This document shows, piece by piece, positions 1 through 8,614 of a stretch of DNA of 64,000 bases. The stretch spans positions 244,873 to 308,872 of the forward strand of contig NZ_JABASZ010000025.1 of the NCBI RefSeq assembly GCF_012979275.1, in the 5' to 3' direction. The DNA is from Pseudopontixanthobacter vadosimaris (GTDB taxonomy: Bacteria; Pseudomonadota; Alphaproteobacteria; Sphingomonadales; Sphingomonadaceae). Numbering within the stretch: the stretch's first letter is position 1; each line of letters opens with the position of its first letter. The notes beneath the pieces were generated by a model. The model searched no databases, was not told where the DNA came from, and was given only the letters and a program-made list of their open reading frames with translations. A program made the translations under genes and the position numbers.

Positions 1-1
1 C

Positions 2-568
2 GTCGTGCCGGCGCAGCATTACACCTGCGGCGGCGTCATCGTCGATCTGGACGCCCGTACCGACCTGCCGGGCCTGTGGGCGGCGGGGGAATGCACCGAA
101 AGCGGTCTGCACGGCGCGAACCGCCTGGCGTCGAACAGCCTGCTCGAATGTTTCGTCTTTGGCGAGGCGGCGGCGCGCGACATCAATTCCTGCTGGACCG
201 ATCTGGACGAACCGCCCGCCATCCGCGAATGGGACGAAAGCCGCGTGACCCATTCCGACGAGGAGGTGGTCATCAAGCAGAACTGGACGGAAATCCGCCG
301 CTTCATGTGGAATTATGTCGGCATCGTGCGCAGCACCAAGCGGCTGGAACGCGCCGCGCGCCGGATTGATCTGCTGGGCCGCGAGATCGATGAATATTAC
401 GGCGCTTTCCGCGTCACCACCGATCTGATCGAACTTCGCAATCTGCATCAATGCGCCGAACTGATCGTGCGGAGCGCACTCAGCCGCCATGAAAGCCGCG
501 GGTTGCATTTCACGCTGGATTACCCGGAGACGGACCCGGTAGCGCGCGATACCGTGCTGGTGCCTTGA
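2..568 (+). CDS. nadB: L-aspartate oxidase, C-terminal part (cut by window start)
   Basis: This is the last 188 or so codons of an L-aspartate oxidase, the FAD enzyme that makes iminoaspartate for NAD synthesis. The reading frame is already open at the window edge, so the 5' end lies outside. The visible part begins in the flavin-binding C-terminal segment with the family pattern YTCGGV, then GLWAAGE, and the [17 protein letters not shown] block that contacts FAD and substrate in fumarate reductase/NadB proteins. The remaining 100 residues are the helical C-terminal domain ([21 protein letters not shown]) that distinguishes NadB and SdhA from simpler flavoproteins; the arginine-rich helix and short tail fit NadB better than SdhA. 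It is followed after about 80 bases by an unrelated hydrolase on the same strand. Confidence 0.9.
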   Translation, partial: VVPAQHYTCGGVIVDLDARTDLPGLWAAGECTESGLHGANRLASNSLLECFVFGEAAARDINSCWTDLDEPPAIREWDESRVTHSDEEVVIKQNWTEIRRFMWNYVGIVRSTKRLERAARRIDLLGREIDEYYGAFRVTTDLIELRNLHQCAELIVRSALSRHESRGLHFTLDYPETDPVARDTVLVP

Positions 569-650
569 TCGCTGCCATCAAACCCGACAGGAATTCTCCG
601 GGCAATGTTCGACATGGACAGAGATAACGGGCGGAGAGGGGAAAGGACTG

Positions 651-1538
651 ATGGCGCAGATCAAGGCGAATGACATCACGCTGGAATATGAGGATTACGG
701 TGACGAGCGCGCGCCGCCGATCCTGCTGATCATGGGGCTGGGCGCGCAGCTGACGCTGTGGCCCATGGAACTGGTGGAGGCGCTGACGGAGCGCGGTTTC
801 AGGGTTATCCGCTATGACAATCGCGACATCGGCCTCAGCGAGAAGTTTGATTCCGCGGGCGTGCCTTCCATTCCCCTGACCGTGTTGAAAGCGCGTTTCG
901 GCCTGAAGCCGCGGGTTCCCTATACCCTCTCGGACATGGCGGCGGATGCAGTCGGACTGCTGGACGCGCTGGACATTCGCAAGGCACATATCGTCGGTGC
1001 GTCGATGGGCGGGATGATCGCGCAATTGGTGGCGGTGGAACACGCCGAGCGCACCGCCAGCCTGACCTCGATCATGTCCACGACCGGGCACCGCCGCCTG
1101 CCGCAAGCCGAGAAGGGGGCGCTGGCGGCGCTGACCGCCAGGCCGAAAAATACCGAGATGCCGAATATCCTCGCCCATGGGAAGCGCCTGTCCAGAGCCA
1201 TCGGCAGTCCGGCCTATCCCGCTGCCGAGGACAGGCTCGAACAGAATATCCGCGCCAATTTCGAACGCAGCTTCCATCCGCAGGGCCTGCCGCGGCAACT
1301 TGCCGCCATCCTTGCCGATGGCGACCGGCGCGAGCGGCTGGCCGATGTGAAGGCCCCGACGCTGGTGCTGCATGGCGAAGCCGACCCGCTGGTGAAGGTG
1401 GAGGCAGGTCGCGACACCGCCGCGCATATACCCGGTGCGGAACTGAAGATCATTCCCGGCATGGGCCACGATCTGCCGGTCGAACTGGTGGAGGAGATCG
1501 CCGACGCCGTGGCGGCACACGCGCGAAAAGCCGCCTGA
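651..1538 (+). CDS. alpha/beta hydrolase
   Basis: A 295-residue alpha/beta-hydrolase fold enzyme, probably a cytoplasmic esterase; no signal peptide is seen. The oxyanion region is LIMGLG, the nucleophile elbow is GASMGG (Ser near residue 118), the acidic residue sits in LHGEADPL and the catalytic histidine in GMGHDLP near the C terminus, so the triad is complete. A cap insertion lies between about residues 125 and 215. The ATG at 651 follows a GGGGAAAGGA stretch that serves as ribosome binding site. The substrate cannot be told from sequence; similar proteins are often named after TesB/EstV-type or aclacinomycin methylesterase-like hydrolases. A small hairpin terminator follows directly. Confidence 0.85.
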   Translation: MAQIKANDITLEYEDYGDERAPPILLIMGLGAQLTLWPMELVEALTERGFRVIRYDNRDIGLSEKFDSAGVPSIPLTVLKARFGLKPRVPYTLSDMAADAVGLLDALDIRKAHIVGASMGGMIAQLVAVEHAERTASLTSIMSTTGHRRLPQAEKGALAALTARPKNTEMPNILAHGKRLSRAIGSPAYPAAEDRLEQNIRANFERSFHPQGLPRQLAAILADGDRRERLADVKAPTLVLHGEADPLVKVEAGRDTAAHIPGAELKIIPGMGHDLPVELVEEIADAVAAHARKAA

Positions 1539-1554
1539 GCCATTCCGCATGAAT

Positions 1555-1573
1555 AAGGCAATTGTGCCTTTTT
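1555..1573 (+). terminator. short intrinsic terminator
   Basis: AAGGCA and TGCCTT form a 6-bp stem around a 4-base loop and are followed by a run of T. It lies 16 bases after the hydrolase stop and just before the stress promoter of the next gene. Confidence 0.55.
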
Positions 1574-1575
1574 CC

Positions 1576-1600
1576 GGAACAGCGTAAGCCCCGCGGCGTT
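1576..1600 (+). promoter_or_regulatory. EcfG-type general stress promoter
   Basis: GGAAC at 1576-1580 and CGTT at 1597-1600 are separated by 16 bases, the consensus for the alphaproteobacterial general stress sigma factor EcfG. It would drive the small lipoprotein gene 80 bases downstream. Confidence 0.7.
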
Positions 1601-1679
1601 GGTCGGATGAATATGGCAGAAAAATGGCGCCGATCAGACGAACGCCTCTCTGCCCGCAAGTCTAGGAAGGACGAGAATT

Positions 1680-1955
1680 ATGAAGAAGATGACATTTGCT
1701 GCCCTGCCCGTATTCGCGCTGCTGGCCGCCTGCGGCCCCGATTCGGCTGTCGAGGAACGCGGCGATGCGCTCGAAGAGCAGGCCGATATCGTCGAGGAAC
1801 GCTCCGACATGCGGGCTGATCAGCTTGAAGATGCAGCCGATAACGCCATGACCGAAGCTGGCGAAGCGACGCTGGACGCCCGTGCGGATGCTGTCGAGGA
1901 AGCTGGCGAAGTCCGTGCCGACGCAATCAACGAGCGCGCCGACACGATGGAATGA
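1680..1955 (+). CDS. small acidic coiled-coil lipoprotein
   Basis: A 91-residue predicted lipoprotein. The N terminus is a type II signal peptide ending in the lipobox LLAAC, so Cys19 would be lipidated and the protein anchored in the membrane facing the periplasm. The mature part is almost entirely charged and helical with a recurring RADxxEE/ERxD pattern, suggesting a coiled-coil rod of the kind seen in small envelope lipoproteins. It is preceded by AAGGACGAGAATT as ribosome binding region and by an EcfG-type promoter, so it is likely part of the general stress response. No specific family is recognised. A strong terminator follows. Confidence 0.8.
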   Translation: MKKMTFAALPVFALLAACGPDSAVEERGDALEEQADIVEERSDMRADQLEDAADNAMTEAGEATLDARADAVEEAGEVRADAINERADTME

Positions 1956-2004
1956 TCGCCGCGAACCGGGCTGGGGCTACGCTCCGGACCGTTCATGCAC
2001 GTGA

Positions 2005-2034
2005 AGGGGCTTCGCCGCGGCGAGGCCCCTTTTT
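2005..2034 (+). terminator. intrinsic terminator
   Basis: AGGGGCTTCGCC pairs with GGCGAGGCCCCT (12-bp stem, one G-T pair) followed by TTTT. It ends the stress lipoprotein transcript. Confidence 0.85.
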
Positions 2035-2270
2035 GTTTGCGCTGCCCGGCTCCGCCCTGCCGGATTATTTTTCCCCGATGCGATTTTCCGCTTGCGCTGC
2101 CTGCGACCCAAGGATGATCCACGCGCCGCGCTGGATGGCGAGAACAAATTACCAACAAAAATTTGCGCTGCCCGACTTTTGTGGTGCTTGCAGCACGTCA
2201 AATTGGCACATAAGGTATGTAGTTAAGGAGCGCACCACCATATCTAGTGGGCAGCGAATGGAGGGTAAAA

Positions 2271-2450
2271 ATGATTGCTCGAAAGAAGCCAGTTGAAGTC
2301 GCGGGCTATGTAAACCGACATTTATGTGTTGTGGATAACTTGACTGGCGCCATCAAATTTGAATGGTGGTCAGTCCGCAATGACGACGCCGATGATGACG
2401 ATTTTCTGGAGTGGAACGGCGACTCTTCGGTCAACACTTGCCCATTTTAG
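2271..2450 (+). CDS. hypothetical protein, 59 aa
   Basis: A short open frame with ATG at 2271 placed 6 bases after a GGAGG ribosome binding site. The upstream GTG at 2247 has no such site. The product is small, acidic in its C-terminal half (a DDADDDD run) and rich in tryptophan (EWWS, LEWNG); no domain is recognised. The DNA from about 2100 to 2680 is visibly less GC-rich than the rest of the window, which suggests acquired or weakly constrained sequence. It could be a remnant rather than a functional gene. Confidence 0.4.
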   Translation: MIARKKPVEVAGYVNRHLCVVDNLTGAIKFEWWSVRNDDADDDDFLEWNGDSSVNTCPF

Positions 2451-2706
2451 ATGGCTCACAGCCTTCAACTTAGCTGACCAAGAGCCTGCGAGTGAGTCGG
2501 GTATAATCCATGACAGGAGGCATTCTTCCGCGTCTTGACAGGTGATATTATTCCGCGCAATTATACCATCCATAGCAGCGAGCAACGGGCCGATGCCCCA
2601 TCATCTTGTGGTGCTCACTGCATAGCAATTGAGAATCAAAGTTACGCACCGTCTGTCACTCGACAGGTGAATGCTGGCTTACGCTCTCAAAATGGAGGGT
2701 ATGTAC
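2451..2706 (+). promoter_or_regulatory. nrdA upstream region
   Basis: A comparatively AT-rich 256-base leader in front of nrdA. TTGACA at 2535-2540 followed about 19 bases later by ATTATA is a possible housekeeping promoter, with less than ideal spacing. I looked for paired NrdR boxes and did not find a convincing pair. Confidence 0.3.
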
Positions 2707-4782
2707 ATGGCGTTCCACGAAGGTTTCGACGAGGAGGTCATGCTGGAAAGGAGCCAGAGTATAGATCCCATAAACAGTAAAAATATGGGCCGTGGCGCAG
2801 TAGCAGTTACGGATAACAATATGAGTAACTTGGAAAGACGCGATAGCGGATCGGATGACCTGGTGGACGAAAAAGCCGCCGAGGTTCTGACCGATGCCCT
2901 GGCCGGCACCCTTGCCGAGGCAGCGCGCGCCAATGTCGCGACGAATGGCAAGGGCGTCGATGACAGCAAGAAGATCAACGATCGCCGATTTACCGTGGTG
3001 ACCGATGATTCTCGTGACGATCTCCTGACCGATTTCGGCAAGGAGACGCTGATCGACCGCTATCTGCTGCCGAATGAGAGCTTTCAGGATCTGTTCGCCC
3101 GCGTGGCCGATGCCTATGCCGACGATCAGGACCATGCCCAGCGGCTGTATGATTACATCTCGCGCCTGTGGTTCATGCCCGCGACGCCCGTCCTGTCCAA
3201 CGGCGGCACCCATCGCGGCCTGCCGATCTCCTGCTATCTCAATTCCGTCGAGGACAGCCTGGAAGGCATCGTCGGCACCTGGAATGAAAATGTGTGGCTT
3301 GCCAGCAAGGGCGGCGGCATCGGCACCTATTGGGGCCATGTGCGCGGCATTGGCGAGCCTGTGGGCCTCAACGGCAAGACCAGCGGCATCATCCCCTTCG
3401 TGCGGGTGATGGACAGCCTGACGCTGGCGATCAGCCAGGGATCGCTGCGGCGCGGATCGGCCGCCTGCTACCTCGACGTATCGCACCCTGAAATCGAGGA
3501 ATTCCTCGAAATCCGTAAACCCTCGGGCGATTTCAACCGCAAGGCGCTGAACCTGCATCACGGCGTGTTGCTGACCGACGCCTTCATGGAAGCGGTGCGC
3601 GCGGGCGAGAAATTCGACCTCACATCGCCCAAGACGGGCGAAGTTCGCGCCACGGTGGATGCGCGCAGCCTGTTCCAGAAGCTGGTGGAAACGCGCCTCG
3701 CCACGGGCGAACCCTATATCGTCTTTTCCGACACCGTGAACCGGATGATGCCCAAGCATCACCGCGATCTCGGCCTCAAGGTGTCGACCTCCAATTTGTG
3801 CAGCGAAATCACGCTGCCAACGGGCCGCGACCATCTGGGCAACGACAGAACGGCGGTCTGCTGCCTGTCCTCGCTCAACCTGGAAAAATGGGACGAATGG
3901 CACAGCGACAAGCGCTTCATCGAGGATGTGATGCGCTTCCTAGACAATGTGCTGCAGGATTACATCGACCGGGCGCCGGACGAAATGGCGCGGGCGAAAT
4001 ATTCCGCCAGCCGCGAACGCAGCGTGGGGCTGGGCGTGATGGGCTATCACTCCTTCCTGCAGGCCAAGAACATCCCGCTGGAAAGCGCGATGGCCAAGGT
4101 CTGGAACCTCAAGATGTTCAAGCACATCTCGGCCGGGGCGGACGAGGCATCCATGATGCTGGCGCATGAGCGCGGACCGTGCCCCGATGCCGAGGATATG
4201 GGCGCGATGGAGCGCTTCTCCTGCAAGATGGCGATCGCGCCCACCGCGTCTATCAGCATCATCTGCGGCGGCACCAGCGCGTGTATCGAGCCGATCCCGG
4301 CCAATATCTACACCCACAAGACGCTGTCGGGCAGCTTCGTGGTGAAGAACCCCTATCTGGAGAAATTGCTGCGCGAAAAGTCGAAGGATTCGACCAATGT
4401 GTGGAACTCGATCCTGGAGAAAGCCGGTTCCGTCGCGCATCTCGACTTCCTGACGGCGGAGGAGAAGGCGACCTTCAAGACCAGCTTCGAGATCGATCAG
4501 CGCTACCTGCTGGAATTCGCCGCAGACCGCGCGCCCTTCATCGACCAGGCGCAGAGCCTCAATCTGTTTATCCCCGCCGATGTCGACAAATGGGATCTGG
4601 CGATGCTGCATTTCCAGGCGTGGGAGAAGGGCATCAAGTCGCTCTATTACCTGCGGTCGAAGAGCGTCCAGCGCGCAGGATTCGCCGGCGGTGTCGAGGC
4701 CGACAATACGACCGAGGCGACGAAGTTCGAACTCGCCGCGGGCGAGCAGACCGATTACGAGGAATGCCTGAGCTGCCAATGA
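2707..4782 (+). CDS. nrdA: ribonucleoside-diphosphate reductase, alpha subunit (class I)
   Basis: Catalytic subunit of aerobic class I ribonucleotide reductase, which reduces ribonucleotides to deoxyribonucleotides. The radical-site motif NLCSEI is intact (Asn363, Cys365, Glu367 with this start). The redox cysteine partners lie in PISCYLNS and AVCCLSSL, and the mobile tail carries the reducing pair in ECLSCQ at the C terminus (Cys687, Cys690). The phosphate-binding segment PTASISIICG is present. The ATG at 2707 is chosen because it sits 8 bases after GGAGG; the upstream ATGs at 2671, 2692 and 2701 are too far from or too close to that site. At 691 residues it is shorter than the E. coli protein, and its first 90 residues are variable and acidic with no recognisable ATP-cone. 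Its partner nrdB lies 2 kb downstream, separated by unrelated small genes. Confidence 0.95.
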   Translation: MAFHEGFDEEVMLERSQSIDPINSKNMGRGAVAVTDNNMSNLERRDSGSDDLVDEKAAEVLTDALAGTLAEAARANVATNGKGVDDSKKINDRRFTVVTDDSRDDLLTDFGKETLIDRYLLPNESFQDLFARVADAYADDQDHAQRLYDYISRLWFMPATPVLSNGGTHRGLPISCYLNSVEDSLEGIVGTWNENVWLASKGGGIGTYWGHVRGIGEPVGLNGKTSGIIPFVRVMDSLTLAISQGSLRRGSAACYLDVSHPEIEEFLEIRKPSGDFNRKALNLHHGVLLTDAFMEAVRAGEKFDLTSPKTGEVRATVDARSLFQKLVETRLATGEPYIVFSDTVNRMMPKHHRDLGLKVSTSNLCSEITLPTGRDHLGNDRTAVCCLSSLNLEKWDEWHSDKRFIEDVMRFLDNVLQDYIDRAPDEMARAKYSASRERSVGLGVMGYHSFLQAKNIPLESAMAKVWNLKMFKHISAGADEASMMLAHERGPCPDAEDMGAMERFSCKMAIAPTASISIICGGTSACIEPIPANIYTHKTLSGSFVVKNPYLEKLLREKSKDSTNVWNSILEKAGSVAHLDFLTAEEKATFKTSFEIDQRYLLEFAADRAPFIDQAQSLNLFIPADVDKWDLAMLHFQAWEKGIKSLYYLRSKSVQRAGFAGGVEADNTTEATKFELAAGEQTDYEECLSCQ

Positions 4783-4865
4783 CGGCAGGCATGCGGCGAC
4801 GCGTTCTGCCGAAAGGCAGCGCAGCGCATCGATTGCCGTGAACCTTGTTTGCAGGAAACAGCAGC

Positions 4866-5081
4866 ATGACAGTCATGATTATTGCATTGTTGCTGGTCGC
4901 GCTGCTGGTTCTGCGACGATCGCGGCGGACCGAGGATGCGGGCAAGGCGAAGATGTTGCGCCGCACGGCGCTGGCGCTGGCGGTACTCGCGCTGATTGTC
5001 GCGATCGTGGATGCAGCCGACATGGCGCTCGATCATGCGGATGAAGAGGTTCCGACGCTGACGGGCGACCGCCTGCCGTGA
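4866..5081 (+). CDS. small membrane protein, 71 aa
   Basis: A 71-residue hydrophobic protein with two predicted membrane helices, about residues 4-16 and 33-51, joined by a basic cytoplasmic loop (RRSRRTEDAGKAK). The C-terminal tail is acidic. The ATG at 4866 follows AGGA by about 9 bases; a TTG start 7 codons earlier is possible but less well placed. No family is recognised. It sits between nrdA and another very small membrane gene on the same strand, which suggests co-transcription with nrdA. Confidence 0.5.
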   Translation: MTVMIIALLLVALLVLRRSRRTEDAGKAKMLRRTALALAVLALIVAIVDAADMALDHADEEVPTLTGDRLP

Positions 5082-5151
5082 TCCCCCTGCAATCGGCTGC
5101 CGGCAGCACCGCTGCATCGCGCTCCGCCGACAAGCTGCGTTCACGCGCGGC

Positions 5152-5325
5152 ATGATCATGACCATCATCTTCTATCTGCTGGGCCTCGCCCTGCTTCTGG
5201 TGATGGCCTATGTCCTGTGGAGCGGCGTGGGGCGGCGGCGGCCTGCCATCGCGCGGGCATTCGCACTGGTGGTGCTGGCGGTCGCTGGCTGGATCGTCTG
5301 GCAGCTCTTCGAAATTCTGTTCTGA
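5152..5325 (+). CDS. small membrane protein, 57 aa
   Basis: A 57-codon frame starting MIMTIIFYLLGLALL and ending in WQLFEILF. It encodes two hydrophobic helices (about 2-22 and 35-56) separated by a short basic turn GRRRP. It is in the same orientation as nrdA and the preceding small membrane gene and is followed by a strong terminator, so it is probably the last gene of that transcript. No homologue family is recognised. Confidence 0.5.
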   Translation: MIMTIIFYLLGLALLLVMAYVLWSGVGRRRPAIARAFALVVLAVAGWIVWQLFEILF

Positions 5326-5373
5326 CCCGGACGCAAAAGGGCGGAGAACGAGATTTCGGCGCAGAAATTGGAA

Positions 5374-5409
5374 CCCCCAACCTCACCGTCGTGAGGCTGG
5401 GGGCCCTTT
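5374..5409 (+). terminator. intrinsic terminator
   Basis: CCCCCAACCTCAC pairs with GTGAGGCTGGGGG (13-bp stem with one mismatch, loop CGTC) and is followed by CCCTTTT. It closes the nrdA-side transcript. Confidence 0.75.
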
Positions 5410-5471
5410 TGCTACCGGCCTTGCGACACGGTAGAAACTCTATGTCCTGCAGATGCTCAGGACTCTAATTC

Positions 5472-5708
5472 TCAAGACGATGCCTTGTTCCCAAGGCCGT
5501 CTGGAATTCGCGCGCCGGCCTTTAGATAGACGCGGTTGTCGTCGATGCGATCGACGGCGTCCATGGGGATGAAGTGGTGCATGGAATCGGCGGCGTCCGT
5601 CTTGGTCAGCTTGATGTTGTCGCCTTCCACCTCGTCGACGGTGCCGACGTGCTGGCCGGACGAATCGGCGATTTCCATGTGTTCCTTGATGCGGATCTTC
5701 TCGAACAT
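5472..5708 (-). CDS. DUF2171-type PRC-barrel-like stress protein
   Basis: A 78-residue soluble protein beginning MFEKIRIKEHMEI. The pattern of a short beta-rich domain (GQHVGTVDEVEGDNIKLT, then HHFIPMDAVDRI, then RVYLKAGA) is that of DUF2171/PRC-barrel-like proteins that are common, uncharacterised stress genes in alphaproteobacteria. The start at 5708 is preceded by GAGGAAA on the minus strand; upstream in-frame ATGs lack a site. It has its own EcfG-type promoter 38 bases upstream, so induction in the general stress response is likely. The function is unknown. Confidence 0.8.
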   Translation of the reverse strand: MFEKIRIKEHMEIADSSGQHVGTVDEVEGDNIKLTKTDAADSMHHFIPMDAVDRIDDNRVYLKAGARIPDGLGNKASS

Positions 5709-5745
5709 GCAGGTTTCCTCGTTTGTATTGGTTCTCATGAAAATG

Positions 5746-5770
5746 AACGGCACAGGATCGGCGGAGTTCC
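5746..5770 (-). promoter_or_regulatory. EcfG-type promoter for the DUF2171 gene
   Basis: Read on the minus strand: GGAAC (5770-5766), 16-base spacer, CGTT (5749-5746). This is the EcfG consensus, 38 bases before the start codon. Confidence 0.75.
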
Positions 5771-5815
5771 ATCACCGCGCTGTTCAGTCCCGGCGGCAGG
5801 CTCCTGATGGGCGAT

Positions 5816-6583
5816 CTAGCTGTCCGGTCCTTCATAGAGGGCACGGTTGCCGTCTGCACGGGCCACCCCGTCTGGCGTATCGGTCAGCCCCGGCTTGCCC
5901 TTGTCATGCGCCTCTACGCCGTCCTCGTCCGCGGATTCGTCCTCTCCGTCTCCCTTTGCTGCGGCGTCTTTCTCGCTCTCGCCATCCTCGTTGCGGCTGT
6001 TGCCATAGCCGGTCTGGGCCTTGCCATCGGACTGCTGTTCCGCCTGTGCACGGCGGCGATCCGTGTCGCCGGGCTGCTCCTGTTCGGCGGGAGTGGAGAT
6101 GTCGGGGGCCTGTTCGGGTGCGGCATCCGCAATCGTGCCGCCCACCTGCTGCCGCGGCGCGGCAGAGTCATTATGCCCGATGTTGGAGGGCTGGTTCACC
6201 TCATATTGATCGTAATGCGGGCGGGGGTCGCCGGGCGTTCCCGATGCACCCTGTGGCTGGTTACCGGCGAGGGGGGACCCTTCAGGTTGCTTCGAGTTGA
6301 TCTCCCGCGTTCCACCAGGTTTCTTTTCGGTGCCCTGCGATTGCGACTGGCCATTCTGTGACTGCGATTGCTGCGCCTTCTGCTGCTGCTGCGGCAGCCT
6401 CTTGCCGTCGCCGGGGGCCGGTACCGCCTCATTGGTCGCGGCGGGCTTCCTGTCCTTGTGCTCGGCGTCCTCGGCACGGGCGCGCGCTTCGCCTTCGCGC
6501 GGGCCGGTGCGCGGCGGTTCGCCGGGCGTGTCGCCGGGGTTGAGAGTGACCTTGCGGCTGTCGTCGGGTTCATATTCGCCCAT
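5816..6583 (-). CDS. intrinsically disordered, Gln/Glu/Pro-rich stress protein
   Basis: A 255-residue protein with no hydrophobic segments and extreme composition: long stretches of Q, S, G, P, E and D (for example QQQQKAQQSQSQNGQSQSQG) and repeated charged blocks. No fold or domain is evident, and it is most likely disordered. The start at 6583 (MGEYEPDDSRK) has AAGGA seven bases upstream; the longer frame to 6718 lacks a site and overlaps the promoter. It is preceded by an EcfG-type promoter, so it may be a hydrophilin-like stress or desiccation protein. That role is inference; the frame is supported by the promoter and ribosome binding site. Confidence 0.65.
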   Translation of the reverse strand: MGEYEPDDSRKVTLNPGDTPGEPPRTGPREGEARARAEDAEHKDRKPAATNEAVPAPGDGKRLPQQQQKAQQSQSQNGQSQSQGTEKKPGGTREINSKQPEGSPLAGNQPQGASGTPGDPRPHYDQYEVNQPSNIGHNDSAAPRQQVGGTIADAAPEQAPDISTPAEQEQPGDTDRRRAQAEQQSDGKAQTGYGNSRNEDGESEKDAAAKGDGEDESADEDGVEAHDKGKPGLTDTPDGVARADGNRALYEGPDS

Positions 6584-6639
6584 GGGAATCGTCCTTTTCG
6601 CTATGCTGGTTGCGGCGCGGACGCCGCCTTTACCCAGAC

Positions 6640-6665
6640 AACGGGCGGGCTGGTGCTTGAGTTCC
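6640..6665 (-). promoter_or_regulatory. EcfG-type promoter for the disordered protein gene
   Basis: Read on the minus strand: GGAAC (6665-6661), 17-base spacer, CGTT (6643-6640). It lies 57 bases before the start codon at 6583. Confidence 0.7.
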
Positions 6666-6836
6666 GCGACCGGGGCCGATGGGAAAGCGCGGCGGGCTGC
6701 GGGATACGCCGATTGCAACCCCGGAAATGAAAAGATCGGGCCGGACTTATCCCCGCCGAAAGGATAGGGTCAGCCTTCGAATCGCCGCCATGATTCCCTA
6801 TATGTACCAGAATCGTTTTTCCCACGGAGACACCAC

Positions 6837-7901
6837 ATGTCGTTGCTCGAAGCCCGCAAGACCTACAAGCCCTTCGAATATCCGTGGGCTTACGATTTCT
6901 GGAAACGCCAGCAGCAGATCCACTGGATGCCCGAAGAAGTGCCGCTGGGAGAGGATTGCCGCGACTGGGCGCAGAACCTGTCCGCGCATGAACGCAACCT
7001 GCTGACGCAGATCTTCCGTTTCTTCACCCAGGCCGATGTCGAGGTGCAGGATTGCTACCACGAAAAATACGGCCGGGTGTTCAAGCCCACGGAAGTGAAG
7101 ATGATGCTGGCGGCGTTCAGCAACATGGAAACGGTGCATATCGCCGCCTATTCCCACCTTCTCGACACCATCGGCATGCCGGAAAGCGAATATGGCATGT
7201 TCCTCGAATATGAGGAGATGAAGGACAAGCACGATTATCTGCAGCAGTTCGGCGTCGACAATGACGAGGATATCGCCCGCACGCTGGCGATGTTCGGCGG
7301 CTTCACCGAAGGGCTGCAACTGTTCGCCAGCTTTGCGATGCTGATGAACTTCCCGCGCTTCAACAAGATGAAGGGCATGGGGCAGATCGTCAGCTGGTCG
7401 GTGCGCGATGAAAGCCTGCATTGCGAAGGCATCACCCGCCTGTTCCACGCCTTCTGCCAGGAACGCGACTGCCTGACCAAATCGGTGAAGCAGGACATCA
7501 TGGACACCTGCCAGACGACCGTGCGGCTGGAGGATGCCTTCATCGACCTCGCTTTCGAGGACGGCCCGGTTCCCGGCATGACGCCGAAGGAAATCAAGAA
7601 ATACATCCGCTACATCGCCGACTGGCGCCTGTCGCAGCTGGGCCTGCCGGCGATCTACATGGTGGAAGACCACCCGCTGCCGTGGCTGACCCCGCTGCTG
7701 AACGGCGTGGAACATGCCAATTTCTTCGAAACGCGCGCGACCGAATATTCCAAGGGCGCAACCACCGGCAATTGGCAGGACGTGTGGAGCAGCTTCGACA
7801 AGCGCCGCAAGGCAAAGGGCGGCGAAGCGAACGACACGGAGGAAAGCGCCGACCAGGGACCGGGCCTGTTCGGCGACAGCATCACGGTGGCGGCGGAGTG
7901 A
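6837..7901 (+). CDS. nrdB: ribonucleoside-diphosphate reductase, beta subunit (class I)
   Basis: Radical-generating small subunit of class I ribonucleotide reductase, 354 residues. The di-iron ligands and radical tyrosine are all present in family order: Asp67, Glu98, His101, Tyr105 (ETVHIAAY, the spacing of E. coli Glu115-His118-Tyr122), Glu158, Glu192 and His195 (DESLH). The presence of Tyr105 supports a conventional tyrosyl radical. The start follows CACGGAGACACC. It pairs with nrdA about 2 kb upstream, although small stress genes on the other strand lie between them, so the two subunits are probably not transcribed together. The last 30 residues are a variable acidic tail before the interface peptide. 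Confidence 0.95.
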   Translation: MSLLEARKTYKPFEYPWAYDFWKRQQQIHWMPEEVPLGEDCRDWAQNLSAHERNLLTQIFRFFTQADVEVQDCYHEKYGRVFKPTEVKMMLAAFSNMETVHIAAYSHLLDTIGMPESEYGMFLEYEEMKDKHDYLQQFGVDNDEDIARTLAMFGGFTEGLQLFASFAMLMNFPRFNKMKGMGQIVSWSVRDESLHCEGITRLFHAFCQERDCLTKSVKQDIMDTCQTTVRLEDAFIDLAFEDGPVPGMTPKEIKKYIRYIADWRLSQLGLPAIYMVEDHPLPWLTPLLNGVEHANFFETRATEYSKGATTGNWQDVWSSFDKRRKAKGGEANDTEESADQGPGLFGDSITVAAE

Positions 7902-7957
7902 ACAGTTTTGCGGGAGGATGGCTTGACACGTGACAAGAACGGTTAGAAGATCTTGTT

Positions 7958-8608
7958 ATGTTCTGTGATGAAAAACTCGTGTCACCCGGTCTTGATCTTG
8001 TTCGTGCCGCGGCAGGAACAAAGTTCGGGACAGTTCTGGCCGATCCGCCCTGGCAGTTCCAGAACCGCACTGGCAAGGTAGCTCCCGAGCACAAGCGCCT
8101 TAACCGTTATGGTACCATGAAGCTGGAAGAGATCTGTGCCTTGCCGGTTCAGGACATTACATCTGATCCGGCTCATCTCTACATGTGGGTTCCCAATGCG
8201 CTGCTTCCCGATGGATTGCGAGTCATGGAAGCTTGGGGGTTCCGCTACATTTCGAACATCGTGTGGCACAAGATCCGCAAGGACGGAGGCTCGGACGGAC
8301 GGGGCGTCGGATTCTATTTCCGAAACGTGACCGAGATTCTACTTTTTGGAGTGAGGGGCAAAAACGCGAGAACGCTCGCTCCCGGGCGCAGCCAGGTGAA
8401 TATGATACAGAGTCGCAAGCGTGAGCATAGCCGAAAGCCAGACGAACAATATGACATCATAGAAGAATGCAGTTGGGGGCCGCGTATCGAATTATTCAGT
8501 CGCGGCAAACGTGACGGCTGGACGGTTTGGGGTAATCAGGCTGACGATGAATACAGGCCGACGTGGGATACATACAGGTATAACAGCGCCGCGCTTCCCG
8601 CAGAATAA
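7958..8608 (+). CDS. MT-A70 family adenine-N6 DNA methyltransferase (RM partner)
   Basis: A 216-residue MT-A70-type methyltransferase. The catalytic DPPW motif is at residues 29-32 (LADPPWQFQNR), followed by the family features YGTM, LYMWVPNALL, WGFRYISNIVWHK, and the downstream SRKREHSRKPDEQYDIIE block that ends the SAM domain. Stand-alone MT-A70 proteins of this size are often the modification half of type II restriction systems. Here the gene is convergent, 6 bases apart, with a BglII-like endonuclease, which makes that role likely. The ATG at 7958 is next to an AGATCT sequence at 7948-7953. GC content drops here compared with nrdB, a sign of horizontal transfer. Confidence 0.85.
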   Translation: MFCDEKLVSPGLDLVRAAAGTKFGTVLADPPWQFQNRTGKVAPEHKRLNRYGTMKLEEICALPVQDITSDPAHLYMWVPNALLPDGLRVMEAWGFRYISNIVWHKIRKDGGSDGRGVGFYFRNVTEILLFGVRGKNARTLAPGRSQVNMIQSRKREHSRKPDEQYDIIEECSWGPRIELFSRGKRDGWTVWGNQADDEYRPTWDTYRYNSAALPAE

Positions 8609-8614
8609 TCTGGT

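Noticed and set aside
2451..2706. NrdR boxes before nrdA
   Set aside because: No pair of ACACWATATATWGTGT-like repeats with proper spacing could be found.
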